A stretch of DNA of 64,000 nt, taken from assembly GCF_029626225.1 (NCBI RefSeq), contig NZ_JARUBP010000001.1, positions 6,076,001 through 6,140,000 of the forward strand. The letters are read 5' to 3'. Both the position numbers and the translations under genes were made by a program. Of the stretch, positions 16,855 through 25,468 are shown piece by piece. Within the stretch, counting starts at the first letter, position 1. Each line of letters opens with the position of its first letter. The notes under the pieces were generated by a model. That model made no database searches. It saw only the letters and a program-made list of their open reading frames with translations, and was not told where the DNA came from. This DNA comes from Asanoa sp. WMMD1127. Lineage in GTDB: Bacteria > Actinomycetota > Actinomycetes > Mycobacteriales > Micromonosporaceae.

Positions 16855-18329
16855 GCGTCCCTCCGGCGCAGCAGCACCGCGGCCAGCGCCAGCGCCGCGG
16901 CGGTCCAGCCGCACAGCACCGCGAAGCCGCCCCACAGGGGGAGGGGGAAGTAGCCGAACGCCGGGGTGTACGCCTGGTGCACCTGCGGCCAGACCGGCAC
17001 CGTCTGCTGGATGGCGAACGCCGCCGCCGGGGTCAACCGCAGCACCCACTGCGCCGGCACGACGGGCAGCACCGCCGCCACCGAAAGGATGTAGGGCAAC
17101 GTGGTGAGCACGACCACCGCCGCCACCGCGCCGGCCCCGCGCCGCAGGATCGTGCCGATCGCCAGGGCGAACACCGCCGCCACGGCCAGCAGGGCGGCCG
17201 TGCCGGCGACGAGCCGCAGCTGCGTCGCCCAGCCGACCGGATAGTGGTCGCCGCCCCGGAACGCCGAGCCGACGAACAGCGCCGCCGTGGTCGCGACCAG
17301 GCCGACGGCGAACGTGATCCCGCCGAGCACCACCGCCTTCGCGGCCAGCACCCGCACCCGGCCGGGCGTCGTGGCGAACGTGGTGCGGACCAGCCCGCGC
17401 CGGTACTCGGTCGTGACGAACAGGACTCCGAGCACCGCGAGCACCGTCAGCGCCGCGAAGCCGCCGACCAGCGTCTGCTCCAGCTTGGGCCCCGCGCCGC
17501 CGCCGGCCGGCGCGACGTCGCCGGCCGCGTTGACGGTGACGGTGTCGCCGGAGCGGCTCGACCCGAGCCCGTCAGGGTCATCGCGATCGTCACCCAGTGT
17601 CAGCGTGCGCCAGTCGCCGCCGGCGCCGGCCACCGTCAGGTTGTCGAACGTGCCGGTCGCGATGACCTTCCCCCCGATGCTGCTCGTGCCGCCCAGGAAC
17701 TGGTCGAACTCCTCGTGCGGCGGCGTCGCGACGAAGATGCCGGCGGTCGCCGCGCCGGTGGGCACGGCCGCCGACCCGACCCGGGTCCAGGCGCTGCCGT
17801 CGACGGACGCGTACGCCGTGACCGTCCCACCGGCCCGAACGAGCCGCAGCCAGCGGGCGTCGCGCGGCCCGGCGAGGTCGTGCACGAAGTCGTGCTGCAG
17901 GCGTACGCCGTGTGCTCCGGTCACCATCACCGCCGCGTAGGGCGACCCGGGCGCGGTGCCGGACTTGACGATCAGGCCGGCCTTGGCCCACGGCTCGGCC
18001 GCGGCACCCGGCGAGGCGGGCGGCGCGGCGCCGTCCGGACCCGGCAACGAGAGCCCGCTGCCGGTCAACGACGCCACCCGCACCGTCAGCGTGCCGTCGC
18101 CGGCGAGACCCTGCGCGAACAGCGTCGGGCCGTCGATCACCGGCGTGCCGTCGGGACCCTTCGGGGGCTCGCCACCACCGCGCGGCCCGCCGGTGTCGCT
18201 GGTGCCCGCCCCGGCCAGCATGGCGAAGAACACCATCAGCACGACCGCGACCCCGCACCCGACGAGCCACCCGCGAACGGACCGGAACTTGGTCAACTCG
18301 GCCCGGACGAGCCACCCGAAGCCGCTCAT
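16851..18329 (-). CDS. ABC exporter permease with large lectin-like insertion
   Basis: A 492-residue ABC-2 permease. The first span is at about residues 19-42 (GWLVGCGVAVVLMVFFAML); a hydrophilic insertion of about 240 residues follows before the remaining spans. The insertion has the jelly-roll-like pattern of DUF1349/laminin-G-type domains (LTVRVASLTGSGL, WAKAGLIVKSG, DARWLRLVRAGGTVTAYAS, GTFDNLTVAG). It sits between spans 1 and 2 and so should face outside. The conserved loop TTEYRRGLVRTTFATTPGR follows the second span. Coupled by ATGA overlaps to the ATPase upstream and the short permease downstream. Confidence 0.82.
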   Translation of the reverse strand: MSGFGWLVRAELTKFRSVRGWLVGCGVAVVLMVFFAMLAGAGTSDTGGPRGGGEPPKGPDGTPVIDGPTLFAQGLAGDGTLTVRVASLTGSGLSLPGPDGAAPPASPGAAAEPWAKAGLIVKSGTAPGSPYAAVMVTGAHGVRLQHDFVHDLAGPRDARWLRLVRAGGTVTAYASVDGSAWTRVGSAAVPTGAATAGIFVATPPHEEFDQFLGGTSSIGGKVIATGTFDNLTVAGAGGDWRTLTLGDDRDDPDGLGSSRSGDTVTVNAAGDVAPAGGGAGPKLEQTLVGGFAALTVLAVLGVLFVTTEYRRGLVRTTFATTPGRVRVLAAKAVVLGGITFAVGLVATTAALFVGSAFRGGDHYPVGWATQLRLVAGTAALLAVAAVFALAIGTILRRGAGAVAAVVVLTTLPYILSVAAVLPVVPAQWVLRLTPAAAFAIQQTVPVWPQVHQAYTPAFGYFPLPLWGGFAVLCGWTAAALALAAVLLRRRDA

Positions 18330-19249
18330 CCCGCCACCTCCGAAGCCCGGAACTCGACGGCGTCGCGGGTCAGCTCCATGTAGGCCTCCTCGAGGGTCGC
18401 CCGGTGCGCGGAGATCTCCGAGAACGGCACGCCCGCCTCGCTCAGCAGCGTCACCACGCGGTCGGCCGGCAGACCTTCGACGGTGAGCACGTCCCGGTCG
18501 GTGGCCGCGACCGTGGCCCCGGCCCGGGCCAGCGCGGTCATCGCCTCGGCGCGGGCGCTCGTACGCAGCGTGACCCGGTCCTGCGACGCCGCGGCGATCA
18601 GCTCGGCGACGCTGGTGTCGGCGACGACCGTGCCCCGGCCGACGACGACCAGGTGGCCGGCGGTGTCCTGGAGCTCGCTCATCAGGTGGCTGGAGACGAG
18701 CACGGCCCGGCCCTCGGCGGCCAGCGCGCGCAGGAAGCCGCGCATCCACCGGATCCCCTCCGGGTCGAGCCCGTTGAACGGCTCGTCGAGCATCAGCACC
18801 GGCGGGTCGCCGAGCAGCGCGCCGGCCACGCCGAGCCGCTGCCGCATGCCGAGCGAGTAGCCGCCGGCCCGGCGCCGGCCGACGTCGGCCAGACCGGTCA
18901 GCCGCAGCACCTCGTCGACCCGCGTCCCGCGCAGGCCCTGCGAGTGGGCCTGCCAGAGCAGGTGGTCGCGGCCGCTGCGGGCCGGGTGGAGGGCCGACGC
19001 GTCGAGCAGCGCGCCGACGTGCCGCAGCGGTGTGCGCAGGCTGCGGTACGGGCGCCCCCCGACGAGGGCCGTGCCGCGGTCGACCCGGTCCAGCCCGAGC
19101 ACGACCCGCATGGTGGTGGACTTGCCGGCGCCGTTGGGCCCGACGAACGCGGTGACCCGCCCCGGCGTGACGGTGAACGTCATCCCGTCCAGCGCGACGG
19201 TCGACCCGTACCTCTTGTGCAGGCCGTCGACCTCGATGGTGGCTTCCAT
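18326..19249 (-). CDS. ABC exporter ATP-binding protein
   Basis: A 307-residue ABC ATPase of the DrrA/CcmA-like export group. Walker A is FVGPNGAGKSTT, the signature is GYSLGMRQRLGVA, and Walker B is VLMLDEPFNGLDPEG. The switch His is in VLVSSHLMSEL. A C-terminal domain of about 80 residues after the core is typical of drug or lantibiotic exporters. It leads the exporter operon and overlaps the first permease by four bases. The divergent NarL-type sensor/regulator pair 135 bases away probably controls it, as in bacitracin-type or self-protection modules. Confidence 0.92.
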   Translation of the reverse strand: MEATIEVDGLHKRYGSTVALDGMTFTVTPGRVTAFVGPNGAGKSTTMRVVLGLDRVDRGTALVGGRPYRSLRTPLRHVGALLDASALHPARSGRDHLLWQAHSQGLRGTRVDEVLRLTGLADVGRRRAGGYSLGMRQRLGVAGALLGDPPVLMLDEPFNGLDPEGIRWMRGFLRALAAEGRAVLVSSHLMSELQDTAGHLVVVGRGTVVADTSVAELIAAASQDRVTLRTSARAEAMTALARAGATVAATDRDVLTVEGLPADRVVTLLSEAGVPFSEISAHRATLEEAYMELTRDAVEFRASEVAG

Positions 19250-19332
19250 GACCGCAGACGCTACGAACCGCGGCGGCCGTGGTCGTCCCGCGTGGGAGCC
19301 ATCTTCGGCGTCACCGACAGGAGGGGTGCGCG

Positions 19333-19352
19333 CGTCCCTGGCACGAGGGACG
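19333..19352. promoter_or_regulatory. Inverted repeat between exporter operon and two-component genes
   Basis: CGTCCC (19333-19338) and GGGACG (19347-19352) form a perfect inverted repeat with eight bases between, centred in the divergent intergenic region. It is a candidate binding site for the adjacent NarL-type regulator; support is positional only. Confidence 0.35.
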
Positions 19353-19384
19353 ACCTCGGCGCGAGCAGCGGACAGAATGGCAGC

Positions 19385-20470
19385 GTGCGGAACCTGCAGG
19401 CGGCCACGCTGGCGCTCACGGTCGCCGCCGTCGTCGAGGCGCTGGTCCGCACGGCGCCGGCCGACCCGCCGTTCCTGGTGCTCGTCGGCGCGCTGGCGAT
19501 GGCGTCGACGGCGCCGCTGGCCCTGCGCAACGCGACCGTCGCCGCGGCGGTCGTCACCGTCGCCATGACCGTCTCGATCGCCGGGTTCCGGCTCGCCACC
19601 GTGGCCGGCGTGCTGGCGCAGCTCGTCGCGGCCTACCTCGCCGGCCGCCGCGGCGCCCTCGCGATCGCCGTGCCGCTCGGCCTGCCGTTCCTGGTGCTGG
19701 CCTTCGGCCACCCGGTCGCGGTGGTGCTCGCCGGGCTCGTGCCGGCGTGCGCGCTGGCCGGCGCCGCCCGCCGGGTCAGCCGGGCCGACGCCGCGCACCT
19801 GGCCGCCCGCGACGCGTACGCCGGGACGCTCGTCGAACACACCGCCCGCGGCGAGCGGGCAAGGATCGCCCGCGAGCTGCACGACGTGGTCGCGCACCAC
19901 ATCTCGATGATCTCCGTGCAGGCCGAGAACGCGCGGTTCACGACACCCGGGCTGCCGGCGGCCGGCGCGGAGCGGTTCGCCGCGATCGGCGGCACGGCGC
20001 GGGCGGCGCTGACCGAGATGCGCCGGCTGCTGGGCGTGCTGCGCGCCGACGCCGCGCCGGTGACGCCGGAACGGCGGCCGCAGCCGGGCCTGCGCGAGCT
20101 GGCCGCGCTGCTCGACGAGGCGCGCGACGCCGCGGGCAGCGGGGCGCGGCTGATCCTGCGCGGGCCGCCGGTGCCGTTGGACCCGGGAGTGGAGCTCGCG
20201 GCATACCGCATCGTGCAGGAGGCCCTGACCAACGCCCGCCGGCACGCGCCCGGCGCCGCCGTCGACGTCGAGATCACCTATCGTGCCGACGGGCTCGGCC
20301 TCCGGATCCGCGACAACGGTCCGGGGCCCGAGGGGGCCGCCGCCGGGCACGGCCTGTCGGGGATGCGCGAACGGGCCGTGGCGGTCGGCGGCCGGCTGCG
20401 CACGGGCGTGGCCGGGCCGGCCGGCGGGTTCGTCGTGGAGGCCACGCTGCCGATCCGGGAGGACACATGA
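19385..20470 (+). CDS. NarL-type sensor histidine kinase
   Basis: A 361-residue membrane kinase. Residues 1-135 hold about five hydrophobic spans with almost no extracellular loop, as in intramembrane-sensing kinases. HisKA_3 is at about 155-225 with [20 protein letters not shown], where the first His is the phosphate acceptor. The ATPase domain follows: [13 protein letters not shown] (N box), IRDNGPGP (G1) and [11 protein letters not shown] (G2). Starts at GTG 19385. It overlaps the regulator gene by four bases and is divergent from an ABC exporter, suggesting it senses the compound exported. Confidence 0.9.
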   Translation: MRNLQAATLALTVAAVVEALVRTAPADPPFLVLVGALAMASTAPLALRNATVAAAVVTVAMTVSIAGFRLATVAGVLAQLVAAYLAGRRGALAIAVPLGLPFLVLAFGHPVAVVLAGLVPACALAGAARRVSRADAAHLAARDAYAGTLVEHTARGERARIARELHDVVAHHISMISVQAENARFTTPGLPAAGAERFAAIGGTARAALTEMRRLLGVLRADAAPVTPERRPQPGLRELAALLDEARDAAGSGARLILRGPPVPLDPGVELAAYRIVQEALTNARRHAPGAAVDVEITYRADGLGLRIRDNGPGPEGAAAGHGLSGMRERAVAVGGRLRTGVAGPAGGFVVEATLPIREDT

Positions 20471-21129
20471 TCCGCGTAGTGGTGGCCGACGACCACGAGG
20501 TGGTGCGGGGCGGTTTCGCCGGCCTGCTCGCCACGCAGCCCGACATCGAGGTGGTCGGCACGGCCGCCGACGGCGCTGAGGCGGTGCGGGTCTGCGCGAC
20601 GGCGGCGCCGGACGTGGTGCTGATGGACGTCCGCATGCCCGGCGTCGACGGCATCGAGGCGACCCGGCGGCTGACCGCGTCGGCGGCCCACCCGCGGGTG
20701 CTCATCCTGACGACCTTCGACCTGGACGAGTACGTCTACGACGCGATCCGGGCCGGCGCCAGCGGCTTCCTGCTCAAGGACGTCCGGGCCGAGGCGCTCT
20801 TCGACGCGGTCCGGGTGATCGCCGCCGGCGAGGCCCTGCTCGCCCCGACCGTGACCCGCCGCCTCATCAGCGAGTTCGCCCGCGCCCACCGCCCGTCGGC
20901 ACCGTCACCGGTGGCGCTGTCGGCGCTGACGCCCCGCGAGACGCAGGTGCTGCGCCTGGTCGCGGAAGGCCTGTCGAACCCGGAGATCGCCGCCCGCCTG
21001 GTGGTCACCGAGGAGACGGTCAAGACCCACGTCAGCCGCATGCTCACGAAACTGGGCCTCCGCGACCGCACCCAGGCCGTGGTCGCCGCCTACGAAACCG
21101 GCCTCGTCATCCCCGGCGCCCGCGACTAG
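20467..21129 (+). CDS. NarL/LuxR family response regulator
   Basis: A 220-residue regulator. The receiver has the acidic pair in VVADDHEVV, the phosphoacceptor Asp in [11 protein letters not shown], and the conserved Lys in GFLLKDV. The C-terminal LuxR helix-turn-helix is [20 protein letters not shown] through [21 protein letters not shown] overlap with the kinase makes them a pair. Likely targets are the exporter operon opposite and its own promoter. Confidence 0.93.
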   Translation: MIRVVVADDHEVVRGGFAGLLATQPDIEVVGTAADGAEAVRVCATAAPDVVLMDVRMPGVDGIEATRRLTASAAHPRVLILTTFDLDEYVYDAIRAGASGFLLKDVRAEALFDAVRVIAAGEALLAPTVTRRLISEFARAHRPSAPSPVALSALTPRETQVLRLVAEGLSNPEIAARLVVTEETVKTHVSRMLTKLGLRDRTQAVVAAYETGLVIPGARD

Positions 21130-21213
21130 GGCGCGTCAAGGATCAGGCGCGCGGCGTACGGACGGCGTCAAGGGCCTGTTCCTCCCCACCGCGGGCGGCG
21201 CACGATCGGTGGC

Positions 21214-21546
21214 ATGAGCGGAGAGGTCGAGGCGGTCGTCCTGGTGTGGCTCAACCGGGCTCAGGACGCGCCGTGTCTGGAGGCCCACCTGGCCGGGCGG
21301 CCGGAGGTGGTCGACGCCGTCTGGGTGGCGGCCGACTCCGATGCCGTCGTGCGGGTGCGGTGCGCCGACATGGCGGCCCTCGACGACCTGGTCCGCGGGC
21401 TCCGGCACCACGCCGGAGCCGGGCGCACGCTGACCCACCTCGTGCTGCGTCCTTTCGATCCGCACCACACAAGGAGCAGGCATGAGCCTCTCGGATCTCA
21501 TCCCGTCCCTGCGGACCTCGCTGCCACCGCAGCGGCTCTGCGCTGA
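21214..21546 (+). CDS. AsnC/Lrp-type ligand-binding domain protein without DNA-binding domain
   Basis: A 110-residue protein whose residues 5-80 (VEAVVLVWLNRAQDAPCLEA, WVAADSDAVVRVRC, LTHLVLRPF) follow the beta-alpha-beta plan of the Lrp/AsnC effector domain (RAM). The helix-turn-helix half of a full Lrp protein is missing. The last 22 residues are encoded in the 65-base overlap with the next gene and may be unstructured. Stand-alone domains of this kind bind amino acids in some archaea and bacteria. Here it precedes a LysA paralogue and a LysE exporter, so an amino-acid sensing role is plausible. Confidence 0.55.
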   Translation: MSGEVEAVVLVWLNRAQDAPCLEAHLAGRPEVVDAVWVAADSDAVVRVRCADMAALDDLVRGLRHHAGAGRTLTHLVLRPFDPHHTRSRHEPLGSHPVPADLAATAAALR

Positions 21547-22831
21547 GATCTGGCCGGCGTCGACCCGCCACACCGGGCACGGCGCGATCAGCGTCGGCGG
21601 GGTCGACCTCGCGACGCTGGCGGAGGAGCACGGCACACCGGCGTACGTCATCGACGAAGGCGAAGTGCGTGACCACTGCCGGGAGTACGGCGCGGCGTTC
21701 GGGCCGGGGCGGGTCGTCTACGCGGCGAAGGCGTTGACGAGTCGGGCCGTGCTGCGGTGGGTCCGCGAGGAAGGGCTGGGGCTGTCGGTCTGGTCCGAGG
21801 GGCAGCTGTCGGTCGCCGCGGCGGTCGGCTTCCCGGCGGAGCGGATCGTGCTGCACGGCGACGCCAAGACGCCGGCCGACCTGCGGGCGGCGTTGGACTA
21901 CGGCGTCGGGCGGGTGGTGATCGAGTCGGCGTCGGAGGTGACCCGGCTCGCCGCCCTCGCCGAGCGGCGGCAGGAGGTGCTGATCCGGGTGTTGCCGCCC
22001 CACGACGAGCTGTTCGACGGTGGCGCCGGGATTCCCGCGGCCCGGGACGCCGACCGGTTCGGCGTGTGCGCGCCCGGCGCGGCGTTCGACGACCTCGTGC
22101 GGCGGATCGTGGCCCAGCCGAAGCTCGCGCTGGTCGGGCTGGACTGTTACGTCGGCTCGCAGATCAGCCGGTTCGGCGGCTACGAGCGGGCGATCCAGCG
22201 GCTGGTCGCGGTGGCGGGGCACCTCGCGCGTACCCACGGGATCCTGGTCCGGGAGATCAACATCGGTGGGGGTCAGGCCGCCCCCGCTGTCGACGGCGAG
22301 TCCCCCTTCGCCGTCGCCGCGTTCGCAGGCCGGGCCCGGGCGGTCCTGGGTCTGGCCTGCGAACGCGCCCACGTGCCGGAGCCTGACCTGGTGGTCACCC
22401 CGGGGCGGGCGGTCGTGGCGCGGGCCGGGGTGGCCCTGTACCGGGTCGTGGCGGTTCGCCGCGAGCCGGAGGGTGCCCAGCTCGTCGCCGTCGACGGTGG
22501 GCTGAGCGACAACCCCCGGCCGGCCCTCTACGGCGCCCGCTACACGGCCGTCCTGCTCGGCCGGGCCGGCGCCGGCCCCGCGGTGTCGAGCACGATCGTC
22601 GGCCGGCACGACGAGGCCGGCGACGTGCTCGCCCGGTCGGTGCCGCTCCCGGCCGACCTGCGGCCCGGTGACCTGCTGGCGGCGCCGGGGGCGGGGGCCT
22701 ACCAGCTGCCGCTCGCGTCGAACTACAACCTGGTCGGGCGGCCGCCGCTGATCGCGGTGCGGGACGGTGTCGCGCGGGTCATCGTGCGCCGGGAGACCAT
22801 CGACGACGTGCTGAGCCGCGATCTGGCGTAA
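21482..22831 (+). CDS. LysA-like fold-III PLP decarboxylase with altered active site
   Basis: A 449-residue member of the alanine-racemase-fold decarboxylases closest to diaminopimelate decarboxylase. The PLP Lys is Lys83 in VYAAKALTS; the glycine loop is INIGGGQ; the phosphate-site region and C-terminal GAYQLPLASNYNLVGRP are present. Two key positions differ from canonical LysA: the CESGD motif reads DEAGD (Asp377 replaces the catalytic Cys) and EPGR reads TPGR (Thr306). The ATG has AAGGAG six bases upstream. A second, canonical lysA probably exists elsewhere, so this copy may act on another basic amino acid. It lies 44 bases upstream of a LysE-type exporter. Confidence 0.8.
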   Translation: MSLSDLIPSLRTSLPPQRLCAEIWPASTRHTGHGAISVGGVDLATLAEEHGTPAYVIDEGEVRDHCREYGAAFGPGRVVYAAKALTSRAVLRWVREEGLGLSVWSEGQLSVAAAVGFPAERIVLHGDAKTPADLRAALDYGVGRVVIESASEVTRLAALAERRQEVLIRVLPPHDELFDGGAGIPAARDADRFGVCAPGAAFDDLVRRIVAQPKLALVGLDCYVGSQISRFGGYERAIQRLVAVAGHLARTHGILVREINIGGGQAAPAVDGESPFAVAAFAGRARAVLGLACERAHVPEPDLVVTPGRAVVARAGVALYRVVAVRREPEGAQLVAVDGGLSDNPRPALYGARYTAVLLGRAGAGPAVSSTIVGRHDEAGDVLARSVPLPADLRPGDLLAAPGAGAYQLPLASNYNLVGRPPLIAVRDGVARVIVRRETIDDVLSRDLA

Positions 22832-22875
22832 ATCCGCTGGCTTGGCGGCGGTGCTGCCGGCGATGATGGATCGCC

Positions 22876-23508
22876 ATGGACGTGTCGCTGTTGCTCGCCT
22901 TCGTCGTGGCGTGCGCCCTGTTGTCCCTGGCGCCCGGGCCCGACCTGCTGTTCGTCGTGGCCAACGGGGTGGCCGGCGGGCGCCGGGCCGGGGTGCTGGC
23001 CGCCCTCGGCATGTCCACCGGCCTGGCCATCCACACGGTCGCGGCGGCGTTCGGGTTGGGCGCGCTGATCCAGGCGGCCCCACAAGCCTTGACCGTCGTA
23101 CGCCTCGCCGGCGCCGTGTTCCTCCTCTACCTGGCCGTGGCGACGTGGCGGGCCAGCCGCGCGGCGGCCGAACCGACCGCGGTGGTGCCCCGTCGTTCGC
23201 TGCGCCGCACCTACCTCATGGCGACGCTGACCAACCTGGCCAACCCCAAGGTGATCCTGTTCTACCTGGCCTTCGTCCCGCAGTTCCTGGGCACCGGGCC
23301 AGGCGCCTGGCCGGTCACCGCGCAGCTGATGACGCTCGGGCTGGTGTTCATCGTGATCGGGCTGGCCGTCGACGGCACCGCGGGGCTGCTGTCCGGCGCG
23401 CTCGCCGAGAAGATCGCCGCGCGGCCGGGCTTCCGCCGTGGCATGGAGCGACTGTCGGCCGCCGTATTCGCCGGCCTGGCCGCCCGCCTGGTGCTCGACT
23501 CCCGCTAG
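22876..23508 (+). CDS. LysE/RhtB family amino-acid exporter
   Basis: A 210-residue membrane protein with about six spans. Family marks are APGPDLLFVVANGVAGGRRAG near residue 20 and NLANPKVILFYLAFVPQF near 120. Such proteins export lysine, homoserine, threonine or related compounds by proton antiport. Position directly after the LysA-like gene suggests it exports that enzyme's substrate or product. Its TAG stop shares CTAG with the convergent LysR gene. Confidence 0.88.
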   Translation: MDVSLLLAFVVACALLSLAPGPDLLFVVANGVAGGRRAGVLAALGMSTGLAIHTVAAAFGLGALIQAAPQALTVVRLAGAVFLLYLAVATWRASRAAAEPTAVVPRRSLRRTYLMATLTNLANPKVILFYLAFVPQFLGTGPGAWPVTAQLMTLGLVFIVIGLAVDGTAGLLSGALAEKIAARPGFRRGMERLSAAVFAGLAARLVLDSR

Positions 23509-24485
23509 GGTCGCTGTCCGACCTCGCCCTTCGGCGGCTCGTAGACGACCGCCCACGGCTGGGCCCGGGACGTCCCGGCGACCGGACGGATCGGCTCGGG
23601 GCCCGCGAGGATGGCGGCCGCGACCGCGCCGAACGTCGGCGCCGCCGGATGGGGGGAGCGGTCCGGCCAGACCGCCGAGGTGCGGCGTTCCAACCCCTCG
23701 CCGGCGAGGGGGCGCCACGCGACGCGGGGCTCGCGCCGGGCGGTGGTTTCCGGTTCGAAGGCCACGCACTGCCGGCCCAGCACCAGGCCGAGCAGGAAGT
23801 CGGGGTTGCGGGCGTGCCGGATCCGGCCCGGGGTGAAACCGTGGTGGCGGCAGGCGTCGAGGATGGCGTCGTACCACTCGGGCGCCGTGGCCCGCGGGAA
23901 GACCGCCAGGTCGTGCCCGGCCAGGTCGGCCAGGTCGAGCTCGCGGAGGCGGGCCAGCGGTGACGTGCGCGGCAGCACCACCCCGAGGCGGGCGCCGACC
24001 ACCGGGCCGGCCCGCAGGCCGTCAGCCAGGTCGACCGGGTGGTGCACCAGCCCCACGTCGAGCCGCGCCTCGGCGAGCATCCGGAGCTGCTCGGCGCTGG
24101 TCAGCTCGTGCAGGTCGACGTCGAGCCCGGGCGCGCGCTCGGCCATGCCGGCCAGCAGGGCCTGCAGGGTCGCGGCGGGCAGCTCCGGCGGCACGCCCGC
24201 CCGCAGCGTGCCGATCTCGCCGTCGCCGGCCTTGCGCATGACCAGCCGGAGCCGCTCCTCGGCGGCGAGCAGCGCCGGCGCCTCGGCGGTGAGCAGGCGG
24301 CCGGCGCCGGTCAGCGCCACCTGCCGCCGCGACCGGTCGAACAGCGCGACGCCCAGCTCCCGCTCCAGGCGCGCGATGGCCTGGCTCAGCGGCGGCTGGG
24401 CGATCCGCAGCCGTTGCGCGGCCCGCCCGAAGTGCAGCTCCTCGGCCACGACGAGGAACTGCCGCAACTGCCGGCCCAGGTTCAC
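23505..24485 (-). CDS. LysR family transcriptional regulator
   Basis: A 326-residue regulator. The N-terminal helix-turn-helix is LRQFLVVAEELHFGRAAQRL and QPPLSQAIARLERELGVALF; the effector-binding domain occupies about 90-290. The start is GTG. It is divergent, at 56 bases, from the beta-lactamase-like gene, with a strong palindrome in between, the arrangement of AmpR-type control. A near copy of the palindrome lies before the downstream metallo-hydrolase, so that operon may belong to the regulon. Confidence 0.9.
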   Translation of the reverse strand: MNLGRQLRQFLVVAEELHFGRAAQRLRIAQPPLSQAIARLERELGVALFDRSRRQVALTGAGRLLTAEAPALLAAEERLRLVMRKAGDGEIGTLRAGVPPELPAATLQALLAGMAERAPGLDVDLHELTSAEQLRMLAEARLDVGLVHHPVDLADGLRAGPVVGARLGVVLPRTSPLARLRELDLADLAGHDLAVFPRATAPEWYDAILDACRHHGFTPGRIRHARNPDFLLGLVLGRQCVAFEPETTARREPRVAWRPLAGEGLERRTSAVWPDRSPHPAAPTFGAVAAAILAGPEPIRPVAGTSRAQPWAVVYEPPKGEVGQRP

Positions 24486-24493
24486 CGCCCGAG

Positions 24494-24511
24494 GATATGC
24501 GTTCGCATATC
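24494..24511. promoter_or_regulatory. LysR operator candidate
   Basis: GATATGCGTTCGCATATC, a perfect 8-bp inverted repeat with a two-base centre, lies in the 56-base gap between the divergent LysR and beta-lactamase-like genes. It contains the T-N11-A spacing expected of LysR sites. Confidence 0.65.
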
Positions 24512-24541
24512 GGTGGCGAGGGGGCGGTAGCGTCGGTCGAC

Positions 24542-25423
24542 GTGTCAGTGGAGGACCGGATCACCAAAATCTTCGACGCGGCCGGGGTCGACGCGCGGTT
24601 GCATGCCGTCGACGTCGATCGGGGCGGCGAGGTCGCCCTCGGGGCCGACGAACCGGTCGTGCTCGCCTCGATCTTCAAGGTCATGCTGGTGCTCGAGTTC
24701 GCACGGCAGGCCGCGGCCGGGCAGCTGGACCCGACCGAGCGGGTGGTCGTCCGGGCCGCGGACCGCCTCGGCGGGTGGGGCACCTCGGGCTGCGCCGACG
24801 ACGTGGAGGTCTCGCTGCGGGACCTCGCGTACTTCGCCATGTCCGTCACCGACAACACGGCCGCCGACCTGCTGTTGCGGCGCGTCGGGCCGGACGTGCT
24901 GCCGCTGCTGCCGGCCGAGCTCGGCCTGGAGCGCACCCGGATCGTCGGCGGGCCCCGGGAGCTCCTCGCCTCCATGTACGCCGACGTCGGCGCGGGCGGC
25001 GACGACGAGTTCGTGGCCCGGTTCCCGACCCTGTCACCCGACCGGATCCGCGCCATGCGGGTCTTCGACCCCGAGCGGACCACCTCCAGCACTCCCCGCG
25101 AGGTCACCCGGCTGCTGGAGCTCATCTGGCGCGACGAGGCCGGCCCGCCCGCCGCGACCGCCATGGTGCGCGCGCTGATGGGCCGCCAGATCTTCTGGAC
25201 CCGGATCGCCTCCGGTTTCCCGCCGGGGGTGCGGGTGGCCGCCAAGACGGGCACGCTGCCGGGCCTGCACATGGAGGCCGGCGTGGTCGAATACCCGGAC
25301 GGCGGCCGCTACGCCCTGGCCGTCTTCGCGCAGACCCGGTCGCTCGAGTTCCGCCGCATCGACGTCGACCTGGCGATCGGGGAGGCCGCCCGGGCCGCCG
25401 TCGACGCGCTGCGCGCGGCGTGA
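24542..25423 (+). CDS. Class A beta-lactamase-like serine hydrolase
   Basis: A 293-residue member of the beta-lactamase2 group. The catalytic SxxK is ASIFK (Ser43, Lys46), an SDN-like motif reads SVTDNTA, and the KTG box is AAKTGTLPG. A TTSSTPREV segment matches the region after the omega loop, but the omega loop itself lacks the WEPELN motif with Glu166, needed for rapid deacylation. No signal peptide is seen, so it appears cytoplasmic. It may be a penicillin-binding or esterase-like hydrolase rather than a true resistance enzyme. The GTG start is divergent from LysR across the palindromic operator. Confidence 0.78.
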   Translation: MSVEDRITKIFDAAGVDARLHAVDVDRGGEVALGADEPVVLASIFKVMLVLEFARQAAAGQLDPTERVVVRAADRLGGWGTSGCADDVEVSLRDLAYFAMSVTDNTAADLLLRRVGPDVLPLLPAELGLERTRIVGGPRELLASMYADVGAGGDDEFVARFPTLSPDRIRAMRVFDPERTTSSTPREVTRLLELIWRDEAGPPAATAMVRALMGRQIFWTRIASGFPPGVRVAAKTGTLPGLHMEAGVVEYPDGGRYALAVFAQTRSLEFRRIDVDLAIGEAARAAVDALRAA

Positions 25424-25468
25424 GCCAGATCTCGCCGACGCCGAGCATCAACCACCAGGACCAGGCCC

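Noticed and set aside
24542-25423. Calling the gene a proven beta-lactam resistance enzyme
   Set aside because: It lacks the Glu166 motif and an export signal, so only a serine hydrolase of the same fold can be claimed.
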